A stretch of DNA of 34,094 bases from Actinomycetota bacterium (GCA_030838475.1 JAUZFP010000045.1:1-34094), one strand, 5' to 3'; numbered from the stretch's first letter, positions 1 through 8,073 are shown. The notes: generated from the sequence alone by a model not told the origin. Numbers and translations are program-made.

Positions 1-806
1 ACGACAGCACCATCCACCTGGGCGACGGCCCAGGGGTGCCGGACACGACATCCAACAGCACCGCGAAGGCGCCGAAGAAGACACCCGAGCACACGCACGT
101 GCTCGGCTACAACTCCGGTCTTAACGCGATGCTCATCGAGCTGAGCGAGTACGTCGCGGCGGGGTCGACCGTCACCGTTGTCGCCGACATCGAGGGGCCG
201 ACGCCGAAGACGTTCCCCGGGATGCCTGTGCACTTCACCCGCGGCGACACCACCAGCCGCGCCGTGCTCGAGGGTATCGAGGTGCAGAAGTACAACCACA
301 TCATCGTGCTCGCCTACAAGGAGGCGCTCGACACCCAGCGCGCCGACGCCAAGACGCTCATCACCCTGTTGCACCTGCGCGATATGGGGGAGCGGGCCGG
401 GGTCGACCTGAGTGTGGTGAGCGAGATGCTGGATGACCGCAACCGCGAGCTCGCCGAGGTGACCAAGGCCGACGACTTCATCGTCAGCGACAAGCTGATC
501 AGCCTGATGCTCTCTCAGGTGTCGGAGAACAAGCAGCTGACGGCCGTGTTCGACACCCTGTTCTCGAGCGAGGGCAGCGAGATCTACCTGCGCCCGGCCG
601 AGCTGTACATCACGCCCGGTGCGACCGTCGACTTCTATGCCGTGCTTGAGGCCGCCCGCCGCCGCGGCGAGACGGCGATCGGCTACCGGATCGCGGCCGA
701 CGCCCACAACTCGGATGCCGCCTACGGCGTCTCGGTCAACCCGGCAAAGAAGGAGTCGATCACGTTCGCGCCCCGCGACAAGGTGATCGTCCTCGCCGAG
801 GACTAA
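1..806 (+). CDS. CASTOR/POLLUX-like ion channel, C-terminal part (partial)
   Basis: The reading frame is open to the left edge (first full codon at base 3), so this is the last ~267 residues of a longer protein; the GTG at 36 is probably internal. The visible part looks like the soluble, RCK/Rossmann-like region of CASTOR/POLLUX channels: a strand-turn-helix near HVLGYNSGLNAML, a strand ending in VVAD, then FTRGDTTSRAVLEG and a YNHIIVLAY strand, followed by a helical segment with ISLMLSQVSENK and a small beta domain ending KVIVLAED. In this family the region gates a cation pore in the membrane, which would lie upstream of the window. It meets the next gene tail to tail with a 4-base overlap. 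The family assignment rests on pattern recognition only. Confidence 0.75.
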   Translation, partial: DSTIHLGDGPGVPDTTSNSTAKAPKKTPEHTHVLGYNSGLNAMLIELSEYVAAGSTVTVVADIEGPTPKTFPGMPVHFTRGDTTSRAVLEGIEVQKYNHIIVLAYKEALDTQRADAKTLITLLHLRDMGERAGVDLSVVSEMLDDRNRELAEVTKADDFIVSDKLISLMLSQVSENKQLTAVFDTLFSSEGSEIYLRPAELYITPGATVDFYAVLEAARRRGETAIGYRIAADAHNSDAAYGVSVNPAKKESITFAPRDKVIVLAED

Positions 807-2254
807 CTCGCCGGCTGCGCCTCGCCGTACGGATGCGTCGGCACCACAACCTCGCGGCCCATGGTCACGACGTCGCTGAGCGCCTTCACGGTGTCGACGA
901 ACCACCACTGGCAGGACACCGCCTGCGGACCGGCCTCGACAATGAGGAACCCGTGGCTGTCCAGGTCGCACCACTGCATGTCGGGCAGCATCCGGAGCAG
1001 GGCAGCCTCGTAGTTGAGGGACTCGGCGCCGCGCGGCCAGCCCATCTTGTCGTCCAGGTTGGGTGAGGTGATCGAGGTCACCGTCCACTCGACGAACCCC
1101 GAACCGTCCGGCACCGAGATGTGCTCGGCCGAGAAGTGCACGTCACCGCTGAGCACGATGGTGCGCTCGGCGGCATGAACCGCAGCGAGTACTTCGGCCT
1201 TCTCGGTCGCGAATACGCCCCAGAGGTCGTGGAAGGTGTCGACCGCATCCGGGTCGGTGAGCTTCAGCTTGCGCAGCGCAAACAGCGCGTCGGGATCGCT
1301 GGCGGCCTCCTCGACACTGGCGAGCATCGACGGCATGGCGAGGAAGGTCCATCCCGGGTTCGGCGAAGCCAGGGTGTCTAGCACCCACTTGCGCTGCTCG
1401 GCCCCGAGCTCGCTCTTGTTCGGGCCGTCCGGATCCGCCGGGTTGCTTCGGGCCAGCCGGGTCTCGCAGAGCAGGATGCGCCCCGCCTCGCCCAGCGAGA
1501 TCTCCTGCCAGACGTGATCCCCGTCGAGCGGGTGCCGCAGCGTCGGCATCCAGTCGCTCCAGGCGGTGATCGCGGCGCGCTTGCGGTCATCCCAGCTGCC
1601 GTCGCGGGCAGGATCGTGCTCGTCCGCGCCGCCGGACCAGGCGTTGTCGGAGAGTTCGTGGTCGTCGATGGTCGCGATCATGGCGTGCCGTGCATGCAGC
1701 GCCAGCAGGTCGGCGTCGCCGCGGTACTCGCGGTAGCGGGTGTCGTAGTCCTCGTAGGTGACGCAGGTCCCCAACGGATCCATCGGGCGTCCGATATTGG
1801 CGCCGGCCGTCTGCTTGCCGACCGGGACCTCCGCGGCCTCGTAGATGTAGTCGCCGAGGTGGAGGACGAAATCGATGTCGTCCATTTCGGCGATCGCGCG
1901 GTAGGCGTTGAAGAACCCCGAGTTGAACTTGGCGCAGCAGACCACGGCGAATCGTGCGGGCCGGTCGACCGGAATCGTGCGGAAACAACCCTCCTGCGAA
2001 CGGACCCCGTCGACCTCGAACCAGTAGCAGTATGGGCTTCCCGAAGCGAGACCCTCGACCTTCACGTGCACCGAGCCGGTCTTCGGATCGCTGGCAACTG
2101 TGCCGGTCGTGGGCTGGCTTTCGTCGTCATCGGGTCGGCAGAACCAGGTAACGGATGCCCCCGGCGACGCGACCCTCGCCCACAAGACGACAGCGCTATC
2201 GGAGACGTCGCCGCTGGCGATACCGAACGGGAAAGGACCGGAGGCCGTCGACAT
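803..2254 (-). CDS. PhoD-like alkaline phosphatase/phosphodiesterase
   Basis: 483 residues. The N-terminal ~95 residues form a Fn3-like PhoD_N domain (FPFGIASGDVSDSAVVLWARV region, residues 8-28). The metallophosphatase domain follows, with the expected metal-ligand motifs LGDYIYE (133-139), DDHE (197-200) and SGDVHFSAEH (369-378). PhoD enzymes hydrolyse phosphate mono- and diesters using Fe/Ca. Unlike typical secreted PhoD there is no Tat or Sec signal at this start, and the codons just upstream give no RR motif, so this member may be cytoplasmic. No clear Shine-Dalgarno sequence precedes the ATG; CAGACT lies 7 nt before it and could act as a weak -10 for leaderless transcription. It overlaps the channel gene's stop by 4 bases. 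Confidence 0.9.
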   Translation of the reverse strand: MSTASGPFPFGIASGDVSDSAVVLWARVASPGASVTWFCRPDDDESQPTTGTVASDPKTGSVHVKVEGLASGSPYCYWFEVDGVRSQEGCFRTIPVDRPARFAVVCCAKFNSGFFNAYRAIAEMDDIDFVLHLGDYIYEAAEVPVGKQTAGANIGRPMDPLGTCVTYEDYDTRYREYRGDADLLALHARHAMIATIDDHELSDNAWSGGADEHDPARDGSWDDRKRAAITAWSDWMPTLRHPLDGDHVWQEISLGEAGRILLCETRLARSNPADPDGPNKSELGAEQRKWVLDTLASPNPGWTFLAMPSMLASVEEAASDPDALFALRKLKLTDPDAVDTFHDLWGVFATEKAEVLAAVHAAERTIVLSGDVHFSAEHISVPDGSGFVEWTVTSITSPNLDDKMGWPRGAESLNYEAALLRMLPDMQWCDLDSHGFLIVEAGPQAVSCQWWFVDTVKALSDVVTMGREVVVPTHPYGEAQPAS

Positions 2255-2294
2255 GCAGCACAGTCTGGCATCGGCCGCCCGGACTGGTCTACCT

Positions 2295-2315
2295 CGGGTC
2301 GAGCTTGTCGAGACC
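2295..2315. repeat. Dispersed intergenic repeat, copy 1
   Basis: A 21-bp GGTCGAG..TCGAGACC-type imperfect palindrome between two minus-strand genes. Near-identical copies lie at 8074-8094 and 10157-10177, with diverged relatives near 12570 and 26890-27000. The last base coincides with the start of the acyltransferase stop codon, so the repeat may have set that protein's present C-terminus. Confidence 0.7.
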
Positions 2316-3541
2316 TACCGCATCGCGGCGTAGTGCAGCAGGATCGCCCCGTGCGCGTATTCCACCTGCGGCGCCTGCTCGATGGGCTCGATCGGCGGGA
2401 AGGTCGCGACTGGTACCGGCACGGCGGGCGCAACCCGTGGGCGTGCCACACGTGCACCGACGCGGTGGGCCAGTCGCTGGGACGGCACTTCCACGAAACG
2501 ATGGAAGACGGTCGCAGCACCCAGCGACAGCGGTATCCCGATGATCCCGACCAGCCACCACTGCGCATCCCCGAGCGCGTAGGCGAGCGTCGCGATGATC
2601 GGCACGTGGATGAGGTACAGGCTGAACGAGATGCGTCCAAGGAACTGGTTGGGCCGACGATTGAGGAACCCCTCGAATGACGCGAACCCGATCGCACAGA
2701 GGATGATGCCGGCGGCTCCCAGTCCGACCAGGCTCCAGAGCAGTCCACCGATGACGCTGCTGGCCGGTGCGGCGAACGAGAAGACCTGGCTGGCGACCAT
2801 AAAGAAGAGGGATGCGGACAGCGCGGTGATCCAGAACTTGCGACTGCGGCGCTTCGACCATTCCTGGATCGCATCCAGTCGCGCCGCCATCAGCGTCCCC
2901 ATCATGAACACCGGCAGGTAGAAGGCGGCGTTCGCGTGGTTGGGGTCGCCGATCGTCAGCGCGACACATCCGGCCATCGCCAGCGCGAACGCGATCCACG
3001 AGCGCTTGATCAGAACCGCGGCCAGAACGAACAGCGGGAGCAGCAGTGAGAAGATGATCTCCCAGCGCAGCGACCAGAGCACGTTGTCAGCTGCGTTCCC
3101 GACCTTCATGAGCGTCGCATCCTGAATCAGCGTCCAGAACTGGATGTGCTTGGCGTTCGTGTTGTCGAGCCAGTAGTTAGATGTCACGTTGCTCGACATA
3201 CGCGGGATGCAGAAGATGAGGATGGCGGCGAGGGCCAGCGCACCCCACGCCGGGATGTAGAGACGCAGGAACCGGGAGCCGAAGTACTTCTTCCAGGAGA
3301 ACTTCGTGAAGCCCGCGCGCAGCGCGGGGAGGGCGACGACGAGCCCGCTCAGAACGAAGAAGAGCAGCACAGCCTGGGTGCCGTCGGTGGCGAGTCGAAG
3401 GGGCGTCTCCGACATCCACCACCAGGCGTCACCGGTGGAATTCGTGTCTAGGAACGGCTGCGCGATCAAACTCAAATGGAAGATCACAACGATGAGGGCG
3501 GCTATCCCGCGCAGTCCGTCTAGTTGTGTAAGTCTCTTCAT
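2315..3541 (-). CDS. Acyltransferase-3 family membrane protein
   Basis: 408 residues, beginning with the hallmark RLTQLDGLRGIAALIVVIFH of acyltransferase-3 (OafA/OatA-like) proteins. The His of VVIFHLS (residue 22) is the conserved catalytic-type His. About ten hydrophobic segments follow up to ~350, with WSLRWEI in the middle. A Pro/Val/Ala-rich cytoplasmic tail (after ~360) ends in LLHYAAMR and looks poorly conserved. The family transfers acyl groups to cell-surface sugars or glycolipids from the membrane; the substrate cannot be told here. A GGGAGGAG stretch directly abuts the ATG, which is unusually close for a Shine-Dalgarno sequence. The start is fixed by the conserved N-terminus. Confidence 0.9.
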   Translation of the reverse strand: MKRLTQLDGLRGIAALIVVIFHLSLIAQPFLDTNSTGDAWWWMSETPLRLATDGTQAVLLFFVLSGLVVALPALRAGFTKFSWKKYFGSRFLRLYIPAWGALALAAILIFCIPRMSSNVTSNYWLDNTNAKHIQFWTLIQDATLMKVGNAADNVLWSLRWEIIFSLLLPLFVLAAVLIKRSWIAFALAMAGCVALTIGDPNHANAAFYLPVFMMGTLMAARLDAIQEWSKRRSRKFWITALSASLFFMVASQVFSFAAPASSVIGGLLWSLVGLGAAGIILCAIGFASFEGFLNRRPNQFLGRISFSLYLIHVPIIATLAYALGDAQWWLVGIIGIPLSLGAATVFHRFVEVPSQRLAHRVGARVARPRVAPAVPVPVATFPPIEPIEQAPQVEYAHGAILLHYAAMR

Positions 3542-3616
3542 CTCCTCCCACGTTAGGCATGTTTTCTATGATTTTTCTGGATTCGGCTGGGGGTTCCGTA
3601 TGAGGAGACTCACAGG

Positions 3617-3622
3617 TAGCAT
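3617..3622 (+). promoter_or_regulatory. Putative -10 box TAGCAT
   Basis: TAGCAT fits the actinobacterial TANNNT -10 consensus and lies 8 nt upstream of the ATG at 3631, so transcription would begin at or next to the start codon. A short AAAGG just before the ATG could alternatively be a weak ribosome site. Confidence 0.4.
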
Positions 3623-3630
3623 CCGAAAGG

Positions 3631-4158
3631 ATGGCTACCGTTTCCGCACCGAATCGCACGATTGTCGCCGTGGTTTTTCTGGTCGGGGGAGCGCTGCAGG
3701 TTCTGGGTGCGCTGCTCGGGCTCGCCAATGCGGGAAGCTCGGGCGGGTTCTACCTGCTGTCGAATCTGGCGCTCGGCGCGGCGTTTGCCCTGATGATCGC
3801 GTGGTTTGCGACAACCACGATCGCGCGGGTTGGCTACTTCATTGCGGCGCTCGGATGGCTGCTGCTGGCCGTCACCAGCCTGATGAATCTCGGGATCGTC
3901 GGTCAGGTCGCGGTGTTCATCGCGATCGTGGGCAGCCTGTTCGCGGCGATGATCGTGATCACCTCGCGGCCGTTCGCCGGACAAGCTGACATTCTCCTGT
4001 TTGTTGGGATGATCGTCGGCGCCGTCAACCTGCTGCTCTCCCAGAACGGGAATGTGCCAAACCTGCTGCGGGCTCTCGTCGTGGTCGTGTTCGGTGTGCT
4101 GCTGGTGGTCGCGGGCATCCGGATGCTCGGTCGGCGAGTCTCAAAACCGACGGCCTAA
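3631..4158 (+). CDS. Small polytopic membrane protein (array member 1)
   Basis: 175 residues, nearly all in about six hydrophobic segments (approx. 11-31, 41-59, 66-86, 91-109, 118-137 and 148-166), with a short basic tail RMLGRRVSKPTA. I recognise no functional family. It resembles the next gene in length, in the MAT(T/V) start and in the closing pattern of an FGxLLVVxG segment followed by arginines, so the two are probably diverged paralogues. It is the first of five small membrane-protein genes in a row on this strand. There is no charged catalytic-looking residue cluster, which would fit a structural or stress-related membrane role, but that is speculation. Confidence 0.75.
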   Translation: MATVSAPNRTIVAVVFLVGGALQVLGALLGLANAGSSGGFYLLSNLALGAAFALMIAWFATTTIARVGYFIAALGWLLLAVTSLMNLGIVGQVAVFIAIVGSLFAAMIVITSRPFAGQADILLFVGMIVGAVNLLLSQNGNVPNLLRALVVVVFGVLLVVAGIRMLGRRVSKPTA

Positions 4159-4220
4159 CCGGCCCATAGCGTTAAAACGAGTCCCGCCGCTACGCCTGCC
4201 GCCGGCGTTCCGGTTCACGC

Positions 4221-4226
4221 TAGGTT
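4221..4226 (+). promoter_or_regulatory. -10 box TAGGTT for a leaderless mRNA
   Basis: TAGGTT matches TANNNT and is followed by exactly 7 nt and then the ATG at 4234. No Shine-Dalgarno sequence is present, so a transcript starting at the A of the ATG is the simplest reading. Confidence 0.6.
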
Positions 4227-4233
4227 CACGACC

Positions 4234-4746
4234 ATGGCTACTACACGCACATCCGGGGGAAGCTCCCTCGTCGGCTGGTTCTTTCTCGCCTCAGGCATCG
4301 TCTACCTGCTGGGGCTCCTCTTCAACAACGTCGTCAAGGCGCTCACGGGCGGCTGGTGGGACTTCTTCGCGTTCGCTCTGCTTGCGGTAGGTCTGTTCCT
4401 CCTCTTCCTGTGGCGCACCGACCTCCTCCTCCGCATCGCGTTCATCGTCGGTGCGGTCGGTTGGGCGCTTCTCGCGGTCGGCAGTGTTGCCGCCCTCGGT
4501 GGCGTTTCGACCATTGCGATCCTGCTGGCCCTGATCGGCACGCTGGTGGCGGGCATCCTCGTGTTCATCCGCCACCTGTTCACCCGCAACGCGGACCTGG
4601 TGTTCCTGCTGATGGCGATCTTCGCGGCACTGTTGCTGCTCGCCGCGTGGGTGGCGTTCCTCGGTGGCACGCTCGGCGTGACCATTGCGGTCATCTTCGG
4701 CATCCTGCTGGTCGTCTCTGGAGTTTTCATCCAGCGTCGTCGCTAG
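4234..4746 (+). CDS. Small polytopic membrane protein (array member 2)
   Basis: 170 residues with about six membrane segments: SLVGWFFLASGIVYLLGLLF, FFAFALLAVGLFLLFLW, IAFIVGAVGWALLAVGSVAAL, ILLALIGTLVAGILVFI, FLLMAIFAALLLLAAWVAFL and GVTIAVIFGILLVVSGVFI, then the tail QRRR. It looks like a diverged paralogue of the preceding gene, from which it is separated by 75 bases containing its own leaderless-type promoter. A strong hairpin follows the stop. Function unknown; no binding or catalytic motif is visible. Confidence 0.75.
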   Translation: MATTRTSGGSSLVGWFFLASGIVYLLGLLFNNVVKALTGGWWDFFAFALLAVGLFLLFLWRTDLLLRIAFIVGAVGWALLAVGSVAALGGVSTIAILLALIGTLVAGILVFIRHLFTRNADLVFLLMAIFAALLLLAAWVAFLGGTLGVTIAVIFGILLVVSGVFIQRRR

Positions 4747-4783
4747 GGTCCCGGAACCGGTGTCTGCTGGGAGGTAGACAACG

Positions 4784-4818
4784 CGAAACCTCACCACCCC
4801 AAAGGTGGTGAGGTTTCG
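4784..4818 (+). terminator. Perfect 15-bp stem-loop after array member 2
   Basis: A 15-bp stem (4784-4798 with 4804-4818) with a 5-nt loop CCAAA starts 38 bases after the stop codon at 4746. There is no long T tract, only TCGTCGTT, so it would be a hairpin-type terminator. The right arm also belongs to the upstream region of the next gene and recurs at 5480. Confidence 0.6.
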
Positions 4819-4825
4819 TCGTTAA
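4805..4825 (+). repeat. Conserved upstream element, copy 1
   Basis: This 21-bp stretch is identical to 5480-5500. Both copies end 27 nt before the ATG of a paralogous membrane gene, and the TCGTCGTT part sits where a -35 region is expected relative to the -10 boxes TACCGT/TACGGT. The copies therefore mark a tandem duplication that included the promoter. Confidence 0.75.
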
Positions 4826-4840
4826 CTCCGATCCGTGCGC

Positions 4841-4846
4841 TACCGT
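4841..4846 (+). promoter_or_regulatory. -10 box TACCGT for a leaderless mRNA
   Basis: TACCGT followed by 6 nt and ATG at 4853. The same arrangement with TACGGT precedes the paralogue at 5528. This supports the 4853 start over the upstream in-frame GTG at 4835. Confidence 0.6.
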
Positions 4847-4852
4847 CTGCTC

Positions 4853-5470
4853 ATGAGCGCGATCACCGCCGCCCCATCCGACGGCACCGGAATCCTTCGG
4901 CGTGCGGGCATCCTGATGCTGGTCGCCGGCCTCGGCGCGGTTGCATCGACTGGTCTCGGGGAGTTCGCTCTGTCGCTCAAGCCTCCTCCCGACTCGATTG
5001 GCGGACCCGGGATTCTCGTGGCCCTCGTGGCGGCGGGAATCGGGCTCGTCGCGAGTCTCGCGTACGTGGCCGTTTTCATTGTGATCTGGGTTTGGAACGC
5101 AGGGTTCAAGGTTGAACTCATCCTGCTCGCGGCCGCGGCCGGGGAGCTGCTCGGATTGGGCTCCGGGTTCGTGGCGGATGATTCGATCGTGGTTTTTGGA
5201 CATGAATTCGTTGCACTACTCGTGGCCTTGGCGGGCTTTTACGTCTGGAGGCAGAGGATCTTTCTGCCGCTGGGCAGCGCCGTCTTCTTCCTCGCGACAG
5301 TCGTGCCGTTCGTCGCAGCAGTCGTGTTCGCACTCAGCTCGCCGACGATTGGCCTTTCGGAGGGTCTCGGTTACCTGACCGCGAGTTGCAATGTGGTGTG
5401 CGGGCTGGCAATGATTCGCGGTGCGCGAGGTCGCGCGAAGCTGATCTCCGAGGGACCGCTCGAGCGATAG
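4853..5470 (+). CDS. Small polytopic membrane protein (array member 3)
   Basis: 205 residues starting MSAITAAPSDGTGILRRAG, with about six hydrophobic segments through residue ~190 and a basic tail. The N-terminal layout (short hydrophilic leader, then R.AG.L(M/V)LVxxLxA) matches the next two genes, so these three form a paralogous set. The ATG at 4853 was chosen because a -10 box lies 6 nt upstream and no ribosome site supports the earlier GTG. No known family recognised; a membrane location is the only safe statement. Confidence 0.7.
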   Translation: MSAITAAPSDGTGILRRAGILMLVAGLGAVASTGLGEFALSLKPPPDSIGGPGILVALVAAGIGLVASLAYVAVFIVIWVWNAGFKVELILLAAAAGELLGLGSGFVADDSIVVFGHEFVALLVALAGFYVWRQRIFLPLGSAVFFLATVVPFVAAVVFALSSPTIGLSEGLGYLTASCNVVCGLAMIRGARGRAKLISEGPLER

Positions 5471-5479
5471 CCCGAAATA

Positions 5480-5500
5480 GTGGTGAGGTTTCGTCGTTAA
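5480..5500 (+). repeat. Conserved upstream element, copy 2
   Basis: Identical to 4805-4825, with the same 27-nt spacing to its gene's ATG. Here the left arm of the hairpin found at 4784 is missing, so this copy cannot form that terminator and probably acts only as promoter sequence. Confidence 0.75.
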
Positions 5501-5515
5501 GCCTCCGCGATGCGC

Positions 5516-5521
5516 TACGGT
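5516..5521 (+). promoter_or_regulatory. -10 box TACGGT for a leaderless mRNA
   Basis: TACGGT, 6 nt, then ATG at 5528. It is the counterpart of TACCGT at 4841 and part of the duplicated promoter. Confidence 0.6.
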
Positions 5522-5527
5522 CTGGGG

Positions 5528-6142
5528 ATGACCGCGCCAACCGCGAAACGTGCGAGGTGGACGACCCTCGTCAGAGTTGCGGGGGTTCTGTTGGTGATCT
5601 CGGCACTCGCGGCGATAGCCAAGGACGCGATCGGCCAGTACCTCGACTACCGCGTCTTCAGTGGCCTCGGGGACACCGACCCCGAGTACGCCCTTCTGGG
5701 ACCTGTGCTCCTCACCATCGCCGTCGAGGCCGCGGCGCTCTTTGTCGGCTTCGTGCTTCTGTCTGCCTGGTTCGCGAGTCCTCTCCCCAGTGTGGCGTTT
5801 TTCCTGCTCGCGCTCGGCATACCGGCCGGGTATTTCCTCCAGATGTATGCGCGAGTGGAGCCAGCGCTCGATATCGTGCACGCGGCGGTCGCGATATTCG
5901 CGGGCATCGTCGTTCTCGCCCTCGGCCTTTTCGAGCGAGGCGTCCGGATCATTTTTCTGATCGTCATGCTCTTGTTTACCCTCCAGTTGGTGGCGGGGAT
6001 CACCGGATTGTTGTTCGCCGATCTCTGGCAACAGCCGGTGGCAAGCTACATCCTTTCTGCGGCCTATCTCGTCTTTGGAGTAGCCCTCGTGGTCCGGTAC
6101 CGAAGCGCTGCGCCTGCTCCCGCAGCCGAGGCGCAGGCATGA
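5528..6142 (+). CDS. Small polytopic membrane protein (array member 4)
   Basis: 204 residues starting MTAPTAKRARWTTLVRVAG. It has about six hydrophobic segments and an Ala/Pro-rich tail ending AEAQA. The first ~20 residues are almost the same as those of the next gene (MTAPTAKRPRGTALPRVAG), direct evidence of recent tandem duplication. Its stop overlaps the next start (ATGA), so the two are translationally coupled. The start at 5528 rather than the in-frame ATG at 5510 follows from the -10 box lying 6 nt upstream and from the conserved N-terminus. Function unknown. Confidence 0.75.
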   Translation: MTAPTAKRARWTTLVRVAGVLLVISALAAIAKDAIGQYLDYRVFSGLGDTDPEYALLGPVLLTIAVEAAALFVGFVLLSAWFASPLPSVAFFLLALGIPAGYFLQMYARVEPALDIVHAAVAIFAGIVVLALGLFERGVRIIFLIVMLLFTLQLVAGITGLLFADLWQQPVASYILSAAYLVFGVALVVRYRSAAPAPAAEAQA

Positions 6143-6708
6143 CCGCGCCGACCGCGAAGCGTCCGAGGGGTACCGCGCTGCCGCGGGTTGCGGGGCTTCT
6201 GTTCATCGTTGCGGGCCTCGCCGACTACGGATTGATCACCGTGAGCCAGGCGCCGACGGATCCTTCGGTCGCATTCGGGAACCTGCTGCCGACCCTGGCG
6301 TTCGCGTTCCTCGTCCTGCTCGTACTGCCTGTCGCGTTCCTGCTGCTGTTCATCTGGCTCCCGCGAACACCCGTCAACAGTGTGTTCCTGCTGCTGGCGC
6401 TGGGGAGTTTCCTCGCCATCGTGCTAAAAACCACCGGGCCGCCGGCGCCCCAAATCGTGGATGTCGTCGTCGCAATCCTCGCGGTCGTTGCCGGCGTATT
6501 CGTGGTTCTGCGGCGGGAATTCCCGCTCGTGACGGGCATCCTGTTTCTCATCGCGATGGTGGCTGCCCACGTCGTGCCGTACGTACTCATGCCGCTGTCC
6601 GGGGTCGCGTTGCGGTACCTGCCCCTCTGGGCTATTGCGGTCGCGTACGCTCTCGCGGGGCTTGCGCTGCTGATTCGTCCGCGGCGCGAGACGCCCGCCG
6701 AAGAGTAG
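6139..6708 (+). CDS. Small polytopic membrane protein (array member 5)
   Basis: 189 residues starting MTAPTAKRPRGTALPRVAG, a paralogue of the preceding gene and coupled to it by a 4-base ATGA overlap. About six membrane segments, then the tail RPRRETPAEE. It lacks its own promoter box at the usual distance, consistent with co-transcription with member 4. It ends 5 bases from the convergent acetyltransferase stop. Function unknown. Confidence 0.75.
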   Translation: MTAPTAKRPRGTALPRVAGLLFIVAGLADYGLITVSQAPTDPSVAFGNLLPTLAFAFLVLLVLPVAFLLLFIWLPRTPVNSVFLLLALGSFLAIVLKTTGPPAPQIVDVVVAILAVVAGVFVVLRREFPLVTGILFLIAMVAAHVVPYVLMPLSGVALRYLPLWAIAVAYALAGLALLIRPRRETPAEE

Positions 6709-6713
6709 TTGGT

Positions 6714-8033
6714 CTAGAACCAGGTCGACAGCCACGGCGTAGTGGTCGACCGGAAGGCCGCATCCGCCGCGACGGCCGCACCCATCGTCTTCTGCGCGAT
6801 CCGTCCGGCTTTCACCATCGTCGAGATGGATGTCGCCCCCAGGTAGATCGAGCCAAGGTCGCGCACGTTCATGGCCAGGTGGTGGTTGCTGCCGAACCCT
6901 TCGCTGTCATCGAGTTTCCGTACCACGCCGGTGCCGGAATCGTCGATGCTGAGCAGCCAGCATCCGGCGGCGAACCCGAGCGGGTCATCCAGTTCGAGCA
7001 CGAAGGTTCCGGGCGCGTTGTAGTGGCGGGCCTCGAGCGTGGTCTTCACGTCGAGGACGCGCAGCCAGAGGTGGTCGCCGACCTGGTCCTCGCTGGCGGC
7101 GCGGGCGTCGGAGATCTGCCAGCGGACCGGTTCATCCACGGAGCGAAGTTCGGCCTTGACTGTGCCGACGAGGTCGATCTCGAGCAGGTAGCGCCAGAGC
7201 GCGGCGTAAGCGTCGTCGGTCGCGGTGGTCAGGTATTCGACGTGGGCGATCGCCGGCTGGTGGTTTCCCGGGTCCTCGACGCGGTAGACGGCGAGCCCCT
7301 GCTGCACACCGTCGGCGTCGTCGTAGCGCACGACGCGCATCTCCTTCGGGTTGCCGCGGCCGGGCAGGCCGAAGAGTCGGTTCCAAAGGTGGCCCTCGAA
7401 ATACATCTGGCCGGGCGTCTGGGGGAGTGCGCGCTTCAGGATGTCGTGGCCGCCCTCATCCCGCCCCTGCTCGGTGGTGACCAGTTGAACTTTGCCATCG
7501 GGGATCGGGCCGGCCCATGTGGCGCGGGTGGTGTCGATGGTCCAGTCGGCGCGCATGGCGGCGGGGGCGAATCCGAAGCGCTCGTAGATAGTGGCCTCGG
7601 ATGCGGTGAGGATCGCGACCGGCACACCGAGCGCGGTGGCGGTGCGCAGCTCGGATTCCATCAGGTTGCGCGCGATCCCGCGGCGGCGGTGCGTCGGCGC
7701 GACAGTGATGGTGCTGATCGCCCAGCTGGGGATGGTGTGCCCACCCGGGATGGTGAGGTCGGCAATCCAGGCGCTGGCCGTCGCGACGGGTGACTTGGCG
7801 TCGGCGAGGGTGTCATCGTAGAGACCGGAGATGCGGCGGTGGGCGAAACCCTCCGCGCGGGTGGAGATGTGTTCGGCGTCGGTGACGGGCCCGTGGAAGC
7901 CCCGACCCATCGCCTGGAGCCACGGCTCGAACGTCTCGTCGCTCGACTTCAGGAGCGTGAAGCGCAGTCCCTGGTCGCCCAGGTTCTTCGTCGCGGTCGG
8001 GTCGATGGGTGTGTCGTGTACGTCGTCGGCCAT
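6714..8033 (-). CDS. Eis-like GNAT N-acetyltransferase
   Basis: 439 residues, slightly longer than mycobacterial Eis (about 400). The acetyl-CoA loop is ITVAPTHRRRGIARNL (109-124) with the R-R-R-G-I pyrophosphate-binding turn. The SEATIYERFGF motif (145-155) supplies the Tyr (150) that acts as general acid in Eis. A second GNAT-like half and an SCP2-like C-terminal domain follow, and the protein ends in Phe (TPWLSTWF), whose carboxylate is the catalytic base in Eis. Eis proteins acetylate several amines of aminoglycosides and of proteins or peptides as cytoplasmic hexamers; which acceptor applies here is unknown. A -10 box TAGGTT 6 nt before the ATG suggests a leaderless message. Confidence 0.88.
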   Translation of the reverse strand: MADDVHDTPIDPTATKNLGDQGLRFTLLKSSDETFEPWLQAMGRGFHGPVTDAEHISTRAEGFAHRRISGLYDDTLADAKSPVATASAWIADLTIPGGHTIPSWAISTITVAPTHRRRGIARNLMESELRTATALGVPVAILTASEATIYERFGFAPAAMRADWTIDTTRATWAGPIPDGKVQLVTTEQGRDEGGHDILKRALPQTPGQMYFEGHLWNRLFGLPGRGNPKEMRVVRYDDADGVQQGLAVYRVEDPGNHQPAIAHVEYLTTATDDAYAALWRYLLEIDLVGTVKAELRSVDEPVRWQISDARAASEDQVGDHLWLRVLDVKTTLEARHYNAPGTFVLELDDPLGFAAGCWLLSIDDSGTGVVRKLDDSEGFGSNHHLAMNVRDLGSIYLGATSISTMVKAGRIAQKTMGAAVAADAAFRSTTTPWLSTWF

Positions 8034-8039
8034 GGTCCC

Positions 8040-8045
8040 AACCTA
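8040..8045 (-). promoter_or_regulatory. -10 box TAGGTT for the Eis-like gene
   Basis: Read on the minus strand, TAGGTT is followed by GGGACC and then the ATG at 8033. The 6-nt spacing and lack of a Shine-Dalgarno sequence indicate a leaderless start. Confidence 0.6.
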
Positions 8046-8073
8046 TCGGCGGCCGGTGACGTGGGTCACCCCT

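Noticed and set aside
1514-2680. A 388-codon plus-strand frame across the PhoD and acyltransferase genes
   Set aside because: It is antisense to two well-recognised genes, crosses their boundary and has a shadow-type composition.
5386-6708. A 440-codon frame joining arrays 4 and 5
   Set aside because: Only the last 189 codons (from the ATG at 6139) form a membrane protein; the earlier part is out of frame with array member 4.
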